14,701 nucleotides of DNA from Betaproteobacteria bacterium (GCA_009783065.1 WRHV01000021.1:1-14701), one strand, 5' to 3'; counted from the first letter of the stretch, positions 7,441 through 14,701 are shown. Notes: a model not told the origin generated them from the sequence alone. Numbers and translations: made by a program.

Positions 7441-8805
7441 TTATTTTGACTCGCCTACAATAATCGTAGACAGCTTATCAGCCGATAGCTTGCGTGCAAA
7501 TGCTTCCCTGACATCACTGGCAGTGACAGCTTTCACACGATCAACCCAGCTATTTAAGTAATCCAGCGGTAATCCATAATAGCCGATCATCGAAACCAGC
7601 GCGAGCATCTTTGCATTATTGTCCATCCGCAACGGAAAACCTTCAACCAGATTATCCTGCGCGGCTTTTAGCTCCTGCTCGGTTGGCCCATTTTGCATGA
7701 AGGTATTGAATGTATCTCTGACGACTTTGACAGCTTCTTTCGTCTGTTCTTTTTTTGTCTGTAGGCTGATTATAAAAGGCCCTTTTTGCAAACGTGAATC
7801 AAATTGGCTGGATACGCCATAGGAAAGCCCGCGCTTGACACGCACTTCCTGCATCAGGCGGGAAACGAAACCGCCGCCGCCCAACACATAATTACCCACC
7901 ATCAAAGCGAAAAAATCCGGATCTCCCCGTTTTAACGCCGGCATACCAATCAGAATATGCGACTGCGTGGCAGGATGTTCAATGAATATTTCGCTAGCAA
8001 CCACTGGCGGAACCTCCGGCAGACTGGCCGGTTTTTTTCCGGCCGGCAAACGGCGAAGCCGCACGCCAAGCTCTTGCGCTATCTCTTCTGCACGTGCCCG
8101 TGACGCATCTCCCACAATGGTAATGACAGCCGTATCCGCCGCGTAATGCTGGCGGTGAAACGCCTGCAAATCTTCACGTGTCAAAGAACCAAGCGATTCA
8201 GGCGTCGGGTTGAACGCATAGGGATGCGTGCCGTAAAGTGCTTTCATGAAAGCGCGGGAAGCAATGGTATCCGGCTGCGTCAGGGATTCACGAACGGCAG
8301 AAATGGCTCGTTTTTTTTCCCGCTGCAATATCTCGGCGGGAAAATCCGGCTGCGCCAGTAATCGCGCCAGGACACGAACCGCACGGTCTGCCTCCTGACG
8401 GCTGGACAACGTCCGCAAGACCATGCCGGCTCTATCCATACCGGCACTGCCCGAACGTTGTGCCCCCGTATCGGCAAACACATCCGAAATCTGCGCCTCC
8501 GTTAAGACAGGCTCTTTTAAAGGCTGGCTGGACGCAGCCACACCACGAGCCAGCATCATATTGGTTAGCGAAGCCAATCCGGCTTTTCCTTTAGGGTCGC
8601 GCCGGGTACCTGCATCAAAATCCACACTGATGTCCAGTACCGGAATCGCATGCGTTTCCACAAAAAAGACCCTGATCCCATTCTCTGTCGTCCAGGATTC
8701 AATCGTTATTGCCGCATGAAGCGGTATTTGCACCAGCAACCCGATCACCCCGACAAGCCAGGCAAACCGGAAGAAGCGTAAATGTTTTAAAAAAAGCATG
8801 TTCAT
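7441..8805 (-). CDS. Non-catalytic M16-family peptidase partner (zinc motif lost)
   Basis: This secreted 454-residue protein has the M16B (PqqL/processing-peptidase-like) fold. Residues 1-31 form a signal peptide (WLVGVIGLLVQIPLHA), so it should act in the periplasm. The zinc motif HxxEH is absent: the aligned stretch GLASLTNMMLARG at 76-88 has S79, N82 and M83 at the H, E and H positions. The second domain keeps a glycine loop (LGGGGF, 309-313) and RVKRGLSYG (322-330), the Arg/Tyr site that in M16 enzymes holds the substrate backbone. The protein therefore looks like the substrate-binding half of a heterodimer whose zinc half is the gene immediately upstream, 30 nt away. Such split M16 pairs are known in other proteobacteria. 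The substrate is unknown. The start codon has only a weak ribosome site. Confidence 0.9.
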   Translation of the reverse strand: MNMLFLKHLRFFRFAWLVGVIGLLVQIPLHAAITIESWTTENGIRVFFVETHAIPVLDISVDFDAGTRRDPKGKAGLASLTNMMLARGVAASSQPLKEPVLTEAQISDVFADTGAQRSGSAGMDRAGMVLRTLSSRQEADRAVRVLARLLAQPDFPAEILQREKKRAISAVRESLTQPDTIASRAFMKALYGTHPYAFNPTPESLGSLTREDLQAFHRQHYAADTAVITIVGDASRARAEEIAQELGVRLRRLPAGKKPASLPEVPPVVASEIFIEHPATQSHILIGMPALKRGDPDFFALMVGNYVLGGGGFVSRLMQEVRVKRGLSYGVSSQFDSRLQKGPFIISLQTKKEQTKEAVKVVRDTFNTFMQNGPTEQELKAAQDNLVEGFPLRMDNNAKMLALVSMIGYYGLPLDYLNSWVDRVKAVTASDVREAFARKLSADKLSTIIVGESK

Positions 8806-8835
8806 AAGCGAAACCCGTCAGTCACTGTTATGGCA

Positions 8836-10203
8836 TCAATGTCGAATCGGTACCTGAGGCGGCCTTTTGCCGGGATTTAACGGCAAAGGCACCAGCGTGC
8901 CAACCGTGAGAGAATCATCACCAAAATACCTGGCTGCAACAGATTGCACATCAGCCGATGTGACCGCCTTGAGTTTTTCAATCATACGATCCATCTGCCG
9001 ATATCCCACACCACTCATTTCAAGCACGCCGATTTCCAGCGCCTGGCCAAAAAGTGAATCGCGCTTGTATATTTGCGAAGCAATAATCTGCATCTTCACC
9101 CGCTCCAGCTCGGCCTGTGATACGCCTTCTTTCGCAATTTTGGCAATTTCAGCCCGAAGCCGTTTTTCCAATTCTGGGGTTTCTGTTTTGCCCAGTGGAA
9201 CGGCTATCAGTGTAAAAAGCGCTGGCCCCCGCTCCAATGCAAAATAGTTTGCGGCAACACTGCTGGCAACCTTATCTTTACGAACCAGGCTGGCGGAAAG
9301 ACGGGCATTGTCATAGCCATCTAAAATGGCTGACAGCACATCCAAGGCATAAACATCCTGATCCTTTTCCACCTCTTTAAGAGAAGGCGCCTTAAATGCC
9401 AGCACAACCATCGGATTTTCAGCAGGCGCTTTCACGATGACACGCCGCATGCCCTGCTGATCAGGCTCCGTTTGCGGACGCGTGTGCACTATCTCACGGG
9501 ATGGAATACGGCCAAAATGCTTTTTCGCCAACGCAAAAACATCTTCGGCCACAACGTTTCCGACTACAACCATTGTCGCATTATTGGGCATATACCAGCG
9601 TTCGTACCAATTTCTGGCATCGGCAACCGTCATATTCTCCAGATCATTCATCCACCCGATGACCGGCCAGCGGTAAGGGTGCGCCATCAAGGCCACTGCG
9701 GAAACAGCCTCATCCAAAAGTGCTGCGGGCTGGTCTTCCGTCCGCCAGCGCCTTTCTTCCATGACAACCTTCATTTCCTTTCCAAACGCCTCCGGCATCA
9801 AAAGCAAATGGCGCATCCTGTCGGCTTCCAGTTCCATCATGCGCTCAAGCCGGCTGCTCTGGATCTGCTGGAAATACGCCGTATAATCCCGGCTTGTAAA
9901 GGCATTATCCTGGCCGCCCAGTGACGCCACTATTTTACTGAATTCACCTTCCCCATATTTTTCGGTTCCCTTAAACATCATATGTTCCAGAACATGCGCC
10001 ACGCCCGTTGTCCCGCTGGTTTCATCCATTGACCCGGCGCGATACCAGATCATATGGACGACGGCCGGTGAACGGCTATCTTCCCGAACAACCACTTTCA
10101 TGCCGTTTGCAAGCGTCATGTCTTTGATCTCCTGCGCACAGACAGTCGCTGACACGCCGAGCACCAAAAATAAAAAAACAATCGCAATATTTTGAAATTT
10201 CAT
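8836..10203 (-). CDS. Catalytic M16-family zinc metallopeptidase
   Basis: This is a predicted periplasmic zinc endopeptidase of 455 residues. A signal peptide covers about 1-23 (IAIVFLFLVLGVSATVCA). The inverted zinc motif HVLEH is at 70-74 in GVAHVLEHMMFKGT, and the distal zinc-ligand glutamate is in VVMEERRW (E149/E150), about 76 residues later as expected. The C-terminal domain lacks the R-x(n)-GLSY site that the downstream partner keeps, which supports a heterodimer with complementary halves. The ATG at 10203 is chosen because it starts directly at the signal peptide; the frame is open to a TTG at 10245 that would add 14 unlikely residues. It is the first gene of the minus-strand cluster and is divergent from ftsY. 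The physiological substrate is unknown. Confidence 0.93.
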   Translation of the reverse strand: MKFQNIAIVFLFLVLGVSATVCAQEIKDMTLANGMKVVVREDSRSPAVVHMIWYRAGSMDETSGTTGVAHVLEHMMFKGTEKYGEGEFSKIVASLGGQDNAFTSRDYTAYFQQIQSSRLERMMELEADRMRHLLLMPEAFGKEMKVVMEERRWRTEDQPAALLDEAVSAVALMAHPYRWPVIGWMNDLENMTVADARNWYERWYMPNNATMVVVGNVVAEDVFALAKKHFGRIPSREIVHTRPQTEPDQQGMRRVIVKAPAENPMVVLAFKAPSLKEVEKDQDVYALDVLSAILDGYDNARLSASLVRKDKVASSVAANYFALERGPALFTLIAVPLGKTETPELEKRLRAEIAKIAKEGVSQAELERVKMQIIASQIYKRDSLFGQALEIGVLEMSGVGYRQMDRMIEKLKAVTSADVQSVAARYFGDDSLTVGTLVPLPLNPGKRPPQVPIRH

Positions 10204-10231
10204 TGATTCGGCTCTGGTAAAATGATGATTA

Positions 10232-10262
10232 TTTATAGACAACAAACCCAGGTTTTTGTCCT
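10232..10262 (-). promoter_or_regulatory. Candidate promoter of the M16-rsmD-coaD-ferredoxin cluster
   Basis: On the minus strand TATAAA (10237-10232, five of six -10 positions) lies about 30 nt before the ATG at 10203. AGGACA (10262-10257) is the best -35, but the 19-nt spacing is long. The 88-nt gap to ftsY must hold divergent promoters; no convincing ftsY promoter was recognised in it. Confidence 0.3.
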
Positions 10263-10291
10263 TTTCGTGATTACAGTTTATCTAAGCGCCC

Positions 10292-11356
10292 ATGTTCAGC
10301 TTTTTTCGTAAAAAAACCGATACCGATACCCCTTACGAAGCACAAACCCATACCCATTCTGTCCCAACTCCAACAGAAACGCCAGCCGTCCCACAGCAAA
10401 TTAAAACACCCAGCCCCGATACTGCCACAAGCACGCCGCCAAGCCAAGAACCTCTGGAAGAAAATCGCTCATGGTTTGACCGACTTAAAAGCGGATTGGC
10501 CAAAACCTCGGCCAATCTCAACATTTTCGGCACGCCGATGCTTGACGATGAACTGTACGATGAACTGGAAATGGCGCTTTTGACCTCGGATGCCGGTATC
10601 GAAGCCACGCAGCAACTGCTCTATGACTTGCGGGAAAAGGTCGGGCGGGAACACCTCAAACAACCCGAACAAATCCGTCAGGCCCTGCGCGAACTGCTCA
10701 CCGATATGCTCAAGCCGCTCGAAAAAAAGCTCGAAATCGGTCGCCATCATCCCCTGGTCATCATGATCGCCGGCGTCAATGGCGCAGGTAAAACCACAAC
10801 GATCGGCAAGCTGGCACGCCATCTTCAAGCGCATGGACAAAGCGTGCTGCTTGCCGCCGGCGATACCTTCCGCGCGGCAGCCCGGGAACAATTAGCGATC
10901 TGGGGCGACCGCAACCGGATCACCGTCATTGCACAGGAATCAGGCGATCCGGCCGCCGTTGCCTTTGATGCGGTACAATCAGCCCAGGCAAAAGGGATCG
11001 ATGTCGTGATGGTAGACACCGCCGGGCGTTTACCGACACAGCTTCACCTGATGGAAGAGCTGAAAAAAGTCCAGCGCGTCATTGGAAAAGGACAGAACAC
11101 CGCGCCACATGAAGTCTTGCTCGTCATTGACGGAAATACCGGGCAAAACGCGCTGGCACAGGTAAAAGCGTTTGACGACGCCTTAAAACTCACTGGCCTG
11201 ATCGTCACCAAACTGGACGGCACCGCAAAAGGCGGCATTTTGGCCGCCATTGCCAAAGTCCGGCCCATTCCGGTTTACTTTATCGGTGTTGGTGAGAAAA
11301 TAGAGGACTTGCAACCTTTCGTTGCTGAGGAATTTACACACGCCTTACTGGACTGA
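10292..11356 (+). CDS. ftsY: Signal recognition particle receptor FtsY
   Basis: FtsY docks the SRP-ribosome complex at the inner membrane and, with Ffh, hydrolyses GTP to hand nascent membrane proteins to SecYEG. The 354 residues divide into a short Pro/Thr-rich, low-complexity N-terminal tail (about 9-57), an amphipathic segment WFDRLKSGLAKTSANL (61-76), the helical N domain (about 77-150) and the G domain. G-domain motifs are GVNGAGKTTT (161-170), DTFRAAAREQL (191-201), DTAGR (242-246), TKLDGTAKGG (306-315) and GVGEKIEDLQPF (332-343). The N-terminal acidic A domain of enteric FtsY is replaced by the shorter Pro/Thr-rich tail, a common variation. The start at 10292 begins MFSFFRKK, a plausible membrane-contact sequence; the ribosome site is weak. 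The stop lies ten nt before ftsE. Confidence 0.97.
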   Translation: MFSFFRKKTDTDTPYEAQTHTHSVPTPTETPAVPQQIKTPSPDTATSTPPSQEPLEENRSWFDRLKSGLAKTSANLNIFGTPMLDDELYDELEMALLTSDAGIEATQQLLYDLREKVGREHLKQPEQIRQALRELLTDMLKPLEKKLEIGRHHPLVIMIAGVNGAGKTTTIGKLARHLQAHGQSVLLAAGDTFRAAAREQLAIWGDRNRITVIAQESGDPAAVAFDAVQSAQAKGIDVVMVDTAGRLPTQLHLMEELKKVQRVIGKGQNTAPHEVLLVIDGNTGQNALAQVKAFDDALKLTGLIVTKLDGTAKGGILAAIAKVRPIPVYFIGVGEKIEDLQPFVAEEFTHALLD

Positions 11357-11366
11357 ACGGCAAAAA

Positions 11367-12059
11367 ATGTCTGCGATGATTGAATTCTTTGATGTTTCCC
11401 GCTTTTACCCGGACAACATCACAGCCGTAAAAAATATCACTTTCTCCATCCAGCCTGGAGAAATGGTATTCCTCACAGGCCCATCCGGCGCGGGCAAATC
11501 CACATTGCTTAAAATGATCGCGGCCATTGAAAAGCCGGATAGCGGCACCCTTACCGTCAATGGACAGGATATTAGCCGGCTCAAGCCCGCCGGCATTTCC
11601 TCCCTGCGGCAAAATCTGGGACTGGTGCTGCAACAGCAACTATTTCTATCTGACCGGACAATTCTGGATAACGTCATGCTCCCCTTGATTGTGACCGGCA
11701 CGCTGCGATCCGAAGCTGAAACCCGCGCCCGTGCCGCGCTGGACAGAGTTGATTTGCTGCATCGCGCCCATTTTCTTCCACAGGCTCTATCAGGCGGCGA
11801 ACAGCAGCGTGTCGCCGTAGCACGAGCCATCGTCAACAAACCCAAAATCATCCTGGCGGATGAACCCACCGCCAATCTGGATCATGAAAGCGCCAACAAG
11901 GTCATAGACGCCATTTGTTTTTTTCAGTCTGCCGGCGTCACATGCATCATTGCGACTCATGATGAACAGCTTCTCAAACCGGCCGACCGGGTCATCTACT
12001 TAAACCAGGGCCAGCTAACCCTATCTGAGCAACGATCCATTCCCCGAACGGAAAGATAA
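11367..12059 (+). CDS. ftsE: Cell-division ABC transporter ATPase FtsE
   Basis: FtsE is the cytoplasmic ATPase of the FtsEX complex, which couples ATP hydrolysis to activation of periplasmic peptidoglycan hydrolases at the septum. Numbered from the ATG at 11367 (230 residues): Walker A GPSGAGKST 38-46, Q-loop around LVLQQQ (87-91), signature LSGGEQQR 141-148, Walker B IILADEPT 161-168, and H-loop histidine 198 in IIATHDE. All catalytic elements are present. The frame is open further upstream into ftsY (to 11322), but a start there adds atypical residues. The ATG at 11376, giving the family-like MIEFFDVS, is an alternative. The stop overlaps the ftsX start by one base, which fits translational coupling. 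Confidence 0.96.
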   Translation: MSAMIEFFDVSRFYPDNITAVKNITFSIQPGEMVFLTGPSGAGKSTLLKMIAAIEKPDSGTLTVNGQDISRLKPAGISSLRQNLGLVLQQQLFLSDRTILDNVMLPLIVTGTLRSEAETRARAALDRVDLLHRAHFLPQALSGGEQQRVAVARAIVNKPKIILADEPTANLDHESANKVIDAICFFQSAGVTCIIATHDEQLLKPADRVIYLNQGQLTLSEQRSIPRTER

Positions 12060-12988
12060 TGAGTAACTGGTTCCGACAACACTTTTTTGCTATCGGGGAC
12101 GCGCTTTCGCAACTGCGCCGTGCTCCCGGCAACGCTTTTTTCAATATTCTTGTCCTGTCCATGACACTGGCACTGCCGTTTGCCGGCGTGACGCTGCTGG
12201 AAAATCTCCAGACCCTGACCAGTCAAATGGCTGTTGAACCCGAAATCAGTCTTTTTTTAAAAGCGGACGTTTCCCGTGAGGATGCCCTGGCTCTTGAGCA
12301 ATCCATCAGGCGGATATTGTATTCAGATGAACACAGCAGCCAGGTCATTTTTATTTCGAAGGAAAAAGCACTGGAAACACTCCAGCAAAAAGACGGTATT
12401 ACCAATATCGTCAAAACCTTGGGCAAAAACCCGCTCCCGGACGGCTATCTCATCCGCATCGCCGGTCATAACGGCGACCCCCGCTTTGCCACCTATATCG
12501 AAAACATCACCAAACAGCTTGAAAAACTGCCACATATACAAAAAGTCCAGATCGATTCCGACTGGATCAAACGGCTGGCCGCATTCGTCCGCGTCGTCCG
12601 GATAGGCATTATCTTTCTCGGCATTACGCTGGGCATCGTCGTGATTGCCGTCATCTTCAACACGATCCGTCTGCAAATCCTCACGCGAATTGATGAAATC
12701 ACTCTGACAAGGATGATCGGCGCCAGCCGCGCCTATATCCGGCGTCCCTTCTACTACACCGGCATCCTGCTCGGACTGCTGTCCGGCATGCTGGCTTTAG
12801 GCATTGTGACACTATCGCTTTACCTGCTAAACAACGTCATAGCAGACCTTGCACGCCTATACGCATCTAATCTTCAACTGGCGCCGCCCAATCTGCTCGT
12901 ATTAACCATCCTGCTTCTCATCAGCGCATCATTGGGATGGATCGGCACGCTCTTTTCGATTAACCGCCACCTGGGCCGCATGAACTAA
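12059..12988 (+). CDS. ftsX: Cell-division ABC transporter permease FtsX
   Basis: FtsX is the inner-membrane partner of FtsE; its periplasmic domain relays ATP-driven movement to EnvC-type hydrolase activators. The 309 residues show the standard four-helix layout: transmembrane segment 1 at about 26-48 (FFNILVLSMTLALPFAGVTL), a periplasmic domain of about 125 residues (including PEISLFLKADVSREDALALE), then three C-terminal helices at about 180-203, 232-256 and 279-299. RIDEITLTRMIGASRAYIRRP (210-230) between helices 2 and 3 is the conserved cytoplasmic coupling segment. Start and stop form TAATG with ftsE. It is the last gene of the ftsYEX unit and precedes rpoH, as in E. coli. Confidence 0.96.
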   Translation: MSNWFRQHFFAIGDALSQLRRAPGNAFFNILVLSMTLALPFAGVTLLENLQTLTSQMAVEPEISLFLKADVSREDALALEQSIRRILYSDEHSSQVIFISKEKALETLQQKDGITNIVKTLGKNPLPDGYLIRIAGHNGDPRFATYIENITKQLEKLPHIQKVQIDSDWIKRLAAFVRVVRIGIIFLGITLGIVVIAVIFNTIRLQILTRIDEITLTRMIGASRAYIRRPFYYTGILLGLLSGMLALGIVTLSLYLLNNVIADLARLYASNLQLAPPNLLVLTILLLISASLGWIGTLFSINRHLGRMN

Positions 12989-13015
12989 CTGATACCTCTC
13001 GGACACAACCGCTTT

Positions 13016-13031
13016 TTTGCGTCTGCGCAAA
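13016..13031. other. Hairpin downstream of ftsX without T-tract
   Basis: TTTGCG (13016-13021) and CGCAAA (13026-13031) form a 6-bp stem with a TCTG tetraloop 28 nt after the ftsX stop. The run of T comes before the stem rather than after it on the plus strand, so a factor-independent terminator is not supported. It may be an mRNA 3'-end stabilising stem. Confidence 0.25.
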
Positions 13032-13103
13032 TCGCTTTTGCCGCGATAAGCCTATATTATTCCCGCTATACATCCCGTCTCTGTTTTCAAATGTATGGGC
13101 TCG

Positions 13104-13130
13104 TTAGCACTCTCCATTAAAGAGTGCTAA
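13104..13130 (+). promoter_or_regulatory. CIRCE element (HrcA operator) upstream of rpoH
   Basis: TTAGCACTC (13104-13112) and GAGTGCTAA (13122-13130) are a perfect inverted repeat with 9-bp arms and a 9-nt spacer, identical to the CIRCE consensus bound by the heat-shock repressor HrcA. It ends 59 nt before the rpoH ATG. CIRCE normally controls groESL, dnaK or hrcA operons; here it would place sigma-32 itself under HrcA. I have an uncertain memory of similar reports for betaproteobacteria. No good -35/-10 pair was found; TATATT/TATTAT at 13053-13060 lacks a matching -35. Confidence 0.92.
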
Positions 13131-13189
13131 AATAACAAAGGCGGCAAATAAATTTGCTCACCCAAACTAGAAAAAGCTAAAGGAAAGGC

Positions 13190-14089
13190 ATGACAGCAAC
13201 ATCCGGACAATCTGCATTGATACCGGCGGGAAATCATTCTTTGGCTCTTGGTTTTACCGGCACATTAGGCAATATCGAGGCTTACATATCGGAGGTCAAC
13301 CGCCTGCCGATGCTGACTCATGAGCAGGAAACCACTCTGGCAGATCGTTATCACGAAAATAACGATCTGGCTGCGGCACAGGAATTGATTTTATCGCACC
13401 TGCGTTTGGTTGCTTCCATTGCGCGGGGTTACCTGGGTTATGGCCTGCCCCATGCCGACTTGATTCAAGAAGGCAATATCGGCCTGATGAAAGCCGTGAA
13501 GCGATTTGACCCCAAAATGGGAGTCCGGCTCGTCTCCTACGCCATCCACTGGATCAAGGCGGAAATCCATGAATATATTCTGAAAAACTGGCGGATGGTC
13601 AAAGTCGCCACGACCAAATCGCAGCGCAAGCTCTTCTTCAATTTGCGCAGTTACAGAAACGGCAACGAAGCCATGACGGAAGCGCAAATTGACTCCCTGG
13701 CAACCAAGCTCAACGTCAAGCGTGAAGATGTGCTGGAAATGGAAACGCGCATGAATGGCCGTGACATCGCGCTGGAACCGCCGGTTGACGACGATGACGA
13801 AACCTTTACGCCCATTTCGTATCTTTCGACGGAAGAAAACGAGCCGACCCGGGTGTTGGAAGCATTGGAAACGGACCGGCTGCACTCGGAAGGGCTAAAA
13901 GAGGCTTTGGACAAGCTGGACCCACGTTCCCGCCGCATTATTGAAGCACGTTGGCTGGCAAACGACGATGGTTCCGGCGCAACGCTGCACACGCTGGCGG
14001 AAGAATTCGGGGTATCGGCTGAACGCATCCGTCAAATTGAAACCGCCGCGATGAAAAAAATGAAAACGGCCCTGATTGCCTATAAGTAG
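13190..14089 (+). CDS. rpoH: RNA polymerase heat-shock sigma factor RpoH (sigma-32)
   Basis: RpoH directs RNA polymerase to heat-shock promoters (chaperones, proteases). The 299 residues carry region 2 (DLIQEGNIGLMKAVKRFDP, 90-108, and RLVSYAIHWIKAEIHEYI, 113-130), the RpoH box QRKLFFNLR at 145-153 that distinguishes sigma-32 from other sigma-70 family members, and region 4.2 with the helix-turn-helix TLHTLAEEFGVSAERIRQIE (265-284). AGGA at 13181-13184 lies five nt before the ATG. In enteric bacteria rpoH is controlled by an mRNA thermometer and by DnaK/FtsH; here a CIRCE operator upstream suggests transcriptional control by HrcA as well. A 200-nt gap separates it from ftsX, so it probably has its own promoter. 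A strong terminator follows. Confidence 0.98.
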   Translation: MTATSGQSALIPAGNHSLALGFTGTLGNIEAYISEVNRLPMLTHEQETTLADRYHENNDLAAAQELILSHLRLVASIARGYLGYGLPHADLIQEGNIGLMKAVKRFDPKMGVRLVSYAIHWIKAEIHEYILKNWRMVKVATTKSQRKLFFNLRSYRNGNEAMTEAQIDSLATKLNVKREDVLEMETRMNGRDIALEPPVDDDDETFTPISYLSTEENEPTRVLEALETDRLHSEGLKEALDKLDPRSRRIIEARWLANDDGSGATLHTLAEEFGVSAERIRQIETAAMKKMKTALIAYK

Positions 14090-14106
14090 CCTTCAAACCA
14101 TCCCAC

Positions 14107-14132
14107 AAAAAAGGCGCTTAAGCGCCTTTTTT
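14107..14132. terminator. Bidirectional rho-independent terminator after rpoH
   Basis: The palindromic stem GGCGC/GCGCC (14113-14117 and 14122-14126) with a TTAA loop is flanked by six A on the left and six T on the right, extending the stem to 11 bp. It lies 18 nt after the rpoH stop. The flanking A and T runs allow termination on both strands. Confidence 0.9.
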
Positions 14133-14369
14133 GTATTGTACCGCAGGGGCAACTACTTAACTGCGCCTTGCCCGCCACATGATTGGAACGACGAAAATTC
14201 GTGGTTCCCGTTTTGGCAAGCAATGAAAGCGGGACTTCACTTCCGCTTGCGGGCTTGACGGTGCAACCGCCTTACAGAATTGCATGAGGAATGATTAGGA
14301 ACAGTGTGTAATAGTGTCTCTTTAAGTATGCCGGTTTTTTCGGAATGAAAGAGCGGCGCAAAGCCATAA
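14133..14369. other. Intergenic region with nested inverted repeats
   Basis: No protein-like frame was found. Between 14167 and 14254 several inverted repeats pack together. A long hairpin at 14185-14208 has arms GGAAC and ACGAA pairing with TTCGT and GTTCC, separated by a single G:G mismatch. CTTGCC (14167-14172) pairs with GGCAAG (14215-14220) around it. AAGCGG (14227-14232) pairs with CCGCTT (14243-14248). GCCCGC (14170-14175) pairs with GCGGGC (14249-14254). It matches no RNA family I recognise; 14260-14369 shows nothing notable. Confidence 0.45.
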
Positions 14370-14396
14370 AAAAAGCCGGATTTAATCCGGCTTTTT
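14370..14396. terminator. Rho-independent terminator of the chemoreceptor gene
   Basis: GCCGGAT (14375-14381) and ATCCGGC (14385-14391) form a stem with a 3-nt loop, extended by five A on the left and five T on the right. It lies 19 nt beyond the stop of the minus-strand chemoreceptor gene. On the minus strand the stem is followed by a T-run, as required; on the plus strand it could also stop read-through. Confidence 0.88.
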
Positions 14397-14414
14397 GCAT
14401 CAGGTGAAGCTGGT

Positions 14415-14701
14415 TTAAAACTCTTCCCAACTCTCGCTGTGATCAGTGGAGGAAGTCGATGCTCCTTTTTTAGCAGGCGCTGCCAGGCGCTTGGCCGCTC
14501 CTAATGCCGGTTTTTTGCCCACAGAAGCCAAAGCAGCCCGTTTCACCGGCTCCCTGGCTACTGTTGCTGCCGCGCCTGTCTTGAACATCCCAACCACGTC
14601 CACCAGCGTACGCGCCTGATCCTGCAGGCTTTCCGCAGCAGCAGCCGCTTCTTCAACCAATGCCGCATTCTGCTGCGATACCGTGTCCATTTCCGTGACC
14701 G
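14415..14701 (-). CDS. Methyl-accepting chemotaxis protein, C-terminal part (cut by window edge)
   Basis: Only the last 95 or so residues are in the window; the reading frame continues past position 14701, so the ATG at 14690 is internal and not the start. The fragment opens with VTEMDTVSQQNAALVEEAAAAAESLQDQA, the end of the antiparallel signalling coiled coil typical of betaproteobacterial chemoreceptors, followed by LVDVVGMFK. A flexible Ala/Lys/Pro-rich tail of about 54 residues ends in SWEEF. The W-x-x-F terminus resembles the NWETF pentapeptide that tethers CheR and CheB to Tar and Tsr, so this receptor is probably a high-abundance type that recruits the adaptation enzymes. The ligand-binding domain and membrane segments lie outside the window. 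Confidence 0.92.
   Translation of the reverse strand, partial: VTEMDTVSQQNAALVEEAAAAAESLQDQARTLVDVVGMFKTGAAATVAREPVKRAALASVGKKPALGAAKRLAAPAKKGASTSSTDHSESWEEF

Noticed and set aside
9472..9924. 150-residue plus-strand open frame
   Set aside because: Antisense to the catalytic M16 gene and covering its conserved zinc-domain region; no ribosome site or recognisable motif.
13016..13031. Terminator after ftsX
   Set aside because: The stem is not followed by a T-tract on either strand, so only a plain hairpin is reported.
13391..13885. 164-residue minus-strand open frame
   Set aside because: Antisense shadow of rpoH; Phe/His/Arg/Val-rich composition typical of reversed coding sequence.

Overview
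The window reads as chromosomal DNA of a betaproteobacterium, most likely Burkholderiales/Oxalobacteraceae; the moderate GC and gene set would fit an Oxalobacter-like organism, but I infer this from remembered gene order and protein style, not from a search. It holds twelve protein genes, one degraded gene, and several regulatory or structured sites. No rRNA, tRNA, CRISPR array, insertion sequence or prophage gene was seen.

Layout. (1) 1-537 is a very AT-rich gene-free stretch leading into ychF (538-1629). (2) A DUF484/GAF-like plus GGDEF diguanylate cyclase follows (about 1863-2996). (3) On the minus strand, 2993-3336 is the frameshifted remnant of what looks like a NitT/TauT-type ABC-transporter periplasmic binding protein. 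It lies directly downstream of an intact TonB-dependent outer-membrane receptor (3396-5510, probable GTG start), so an uptake locus seems to have been eroded. The receptor has a promoter-like element whose -10 box sits inside a perfect inverted repeat, followed by a leader of about 225 nt. (4) A tight five-gene minus-strand cluster runs 10203 to 5894: catalytic M16 peptidase, non-catalytic M16 partner, rsmD, coaD, and a YfhL-type 2[4Fe-4S] ferredoxin. (5) Divergently, ftsY-ftsE-ftsX (10292-12988) form a compact plus-strand operon: SRP receptor and the FtsEX cell-division ABC complex. (6) rpoH (sigma-32, 13190-14089) follows with its own 5' region, which contains a perfect CIRCE inverted repeat, and ends at a strong bidirectional terminator. 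(7) An intergenic region with nested inverted repeats separates rpoH from the 3' end of a chemoreceptor gene on the minus strand, which carries a C-terminal pentapeptide of the CheR/CheB-docking type and runs off the right edge.

Together these are mostly housekeeping genes (translation-linked ATPase, rRNA methylation, CoA synthesis, protein targeting, division, heat shock), plus accessory sensing and uptake genes. The points most worth a second look are the CIRCE element in front of rpoH (HrcA repression feeding into the sigma-32 regulon), the decayed binding-protein gene beside the receptor, the operator-like repeat and long leader of the receptor, and the unexplained structured intergenic region at 14167-14254. 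I found nothing that clearly amounts to a wholly new multi-gene system.
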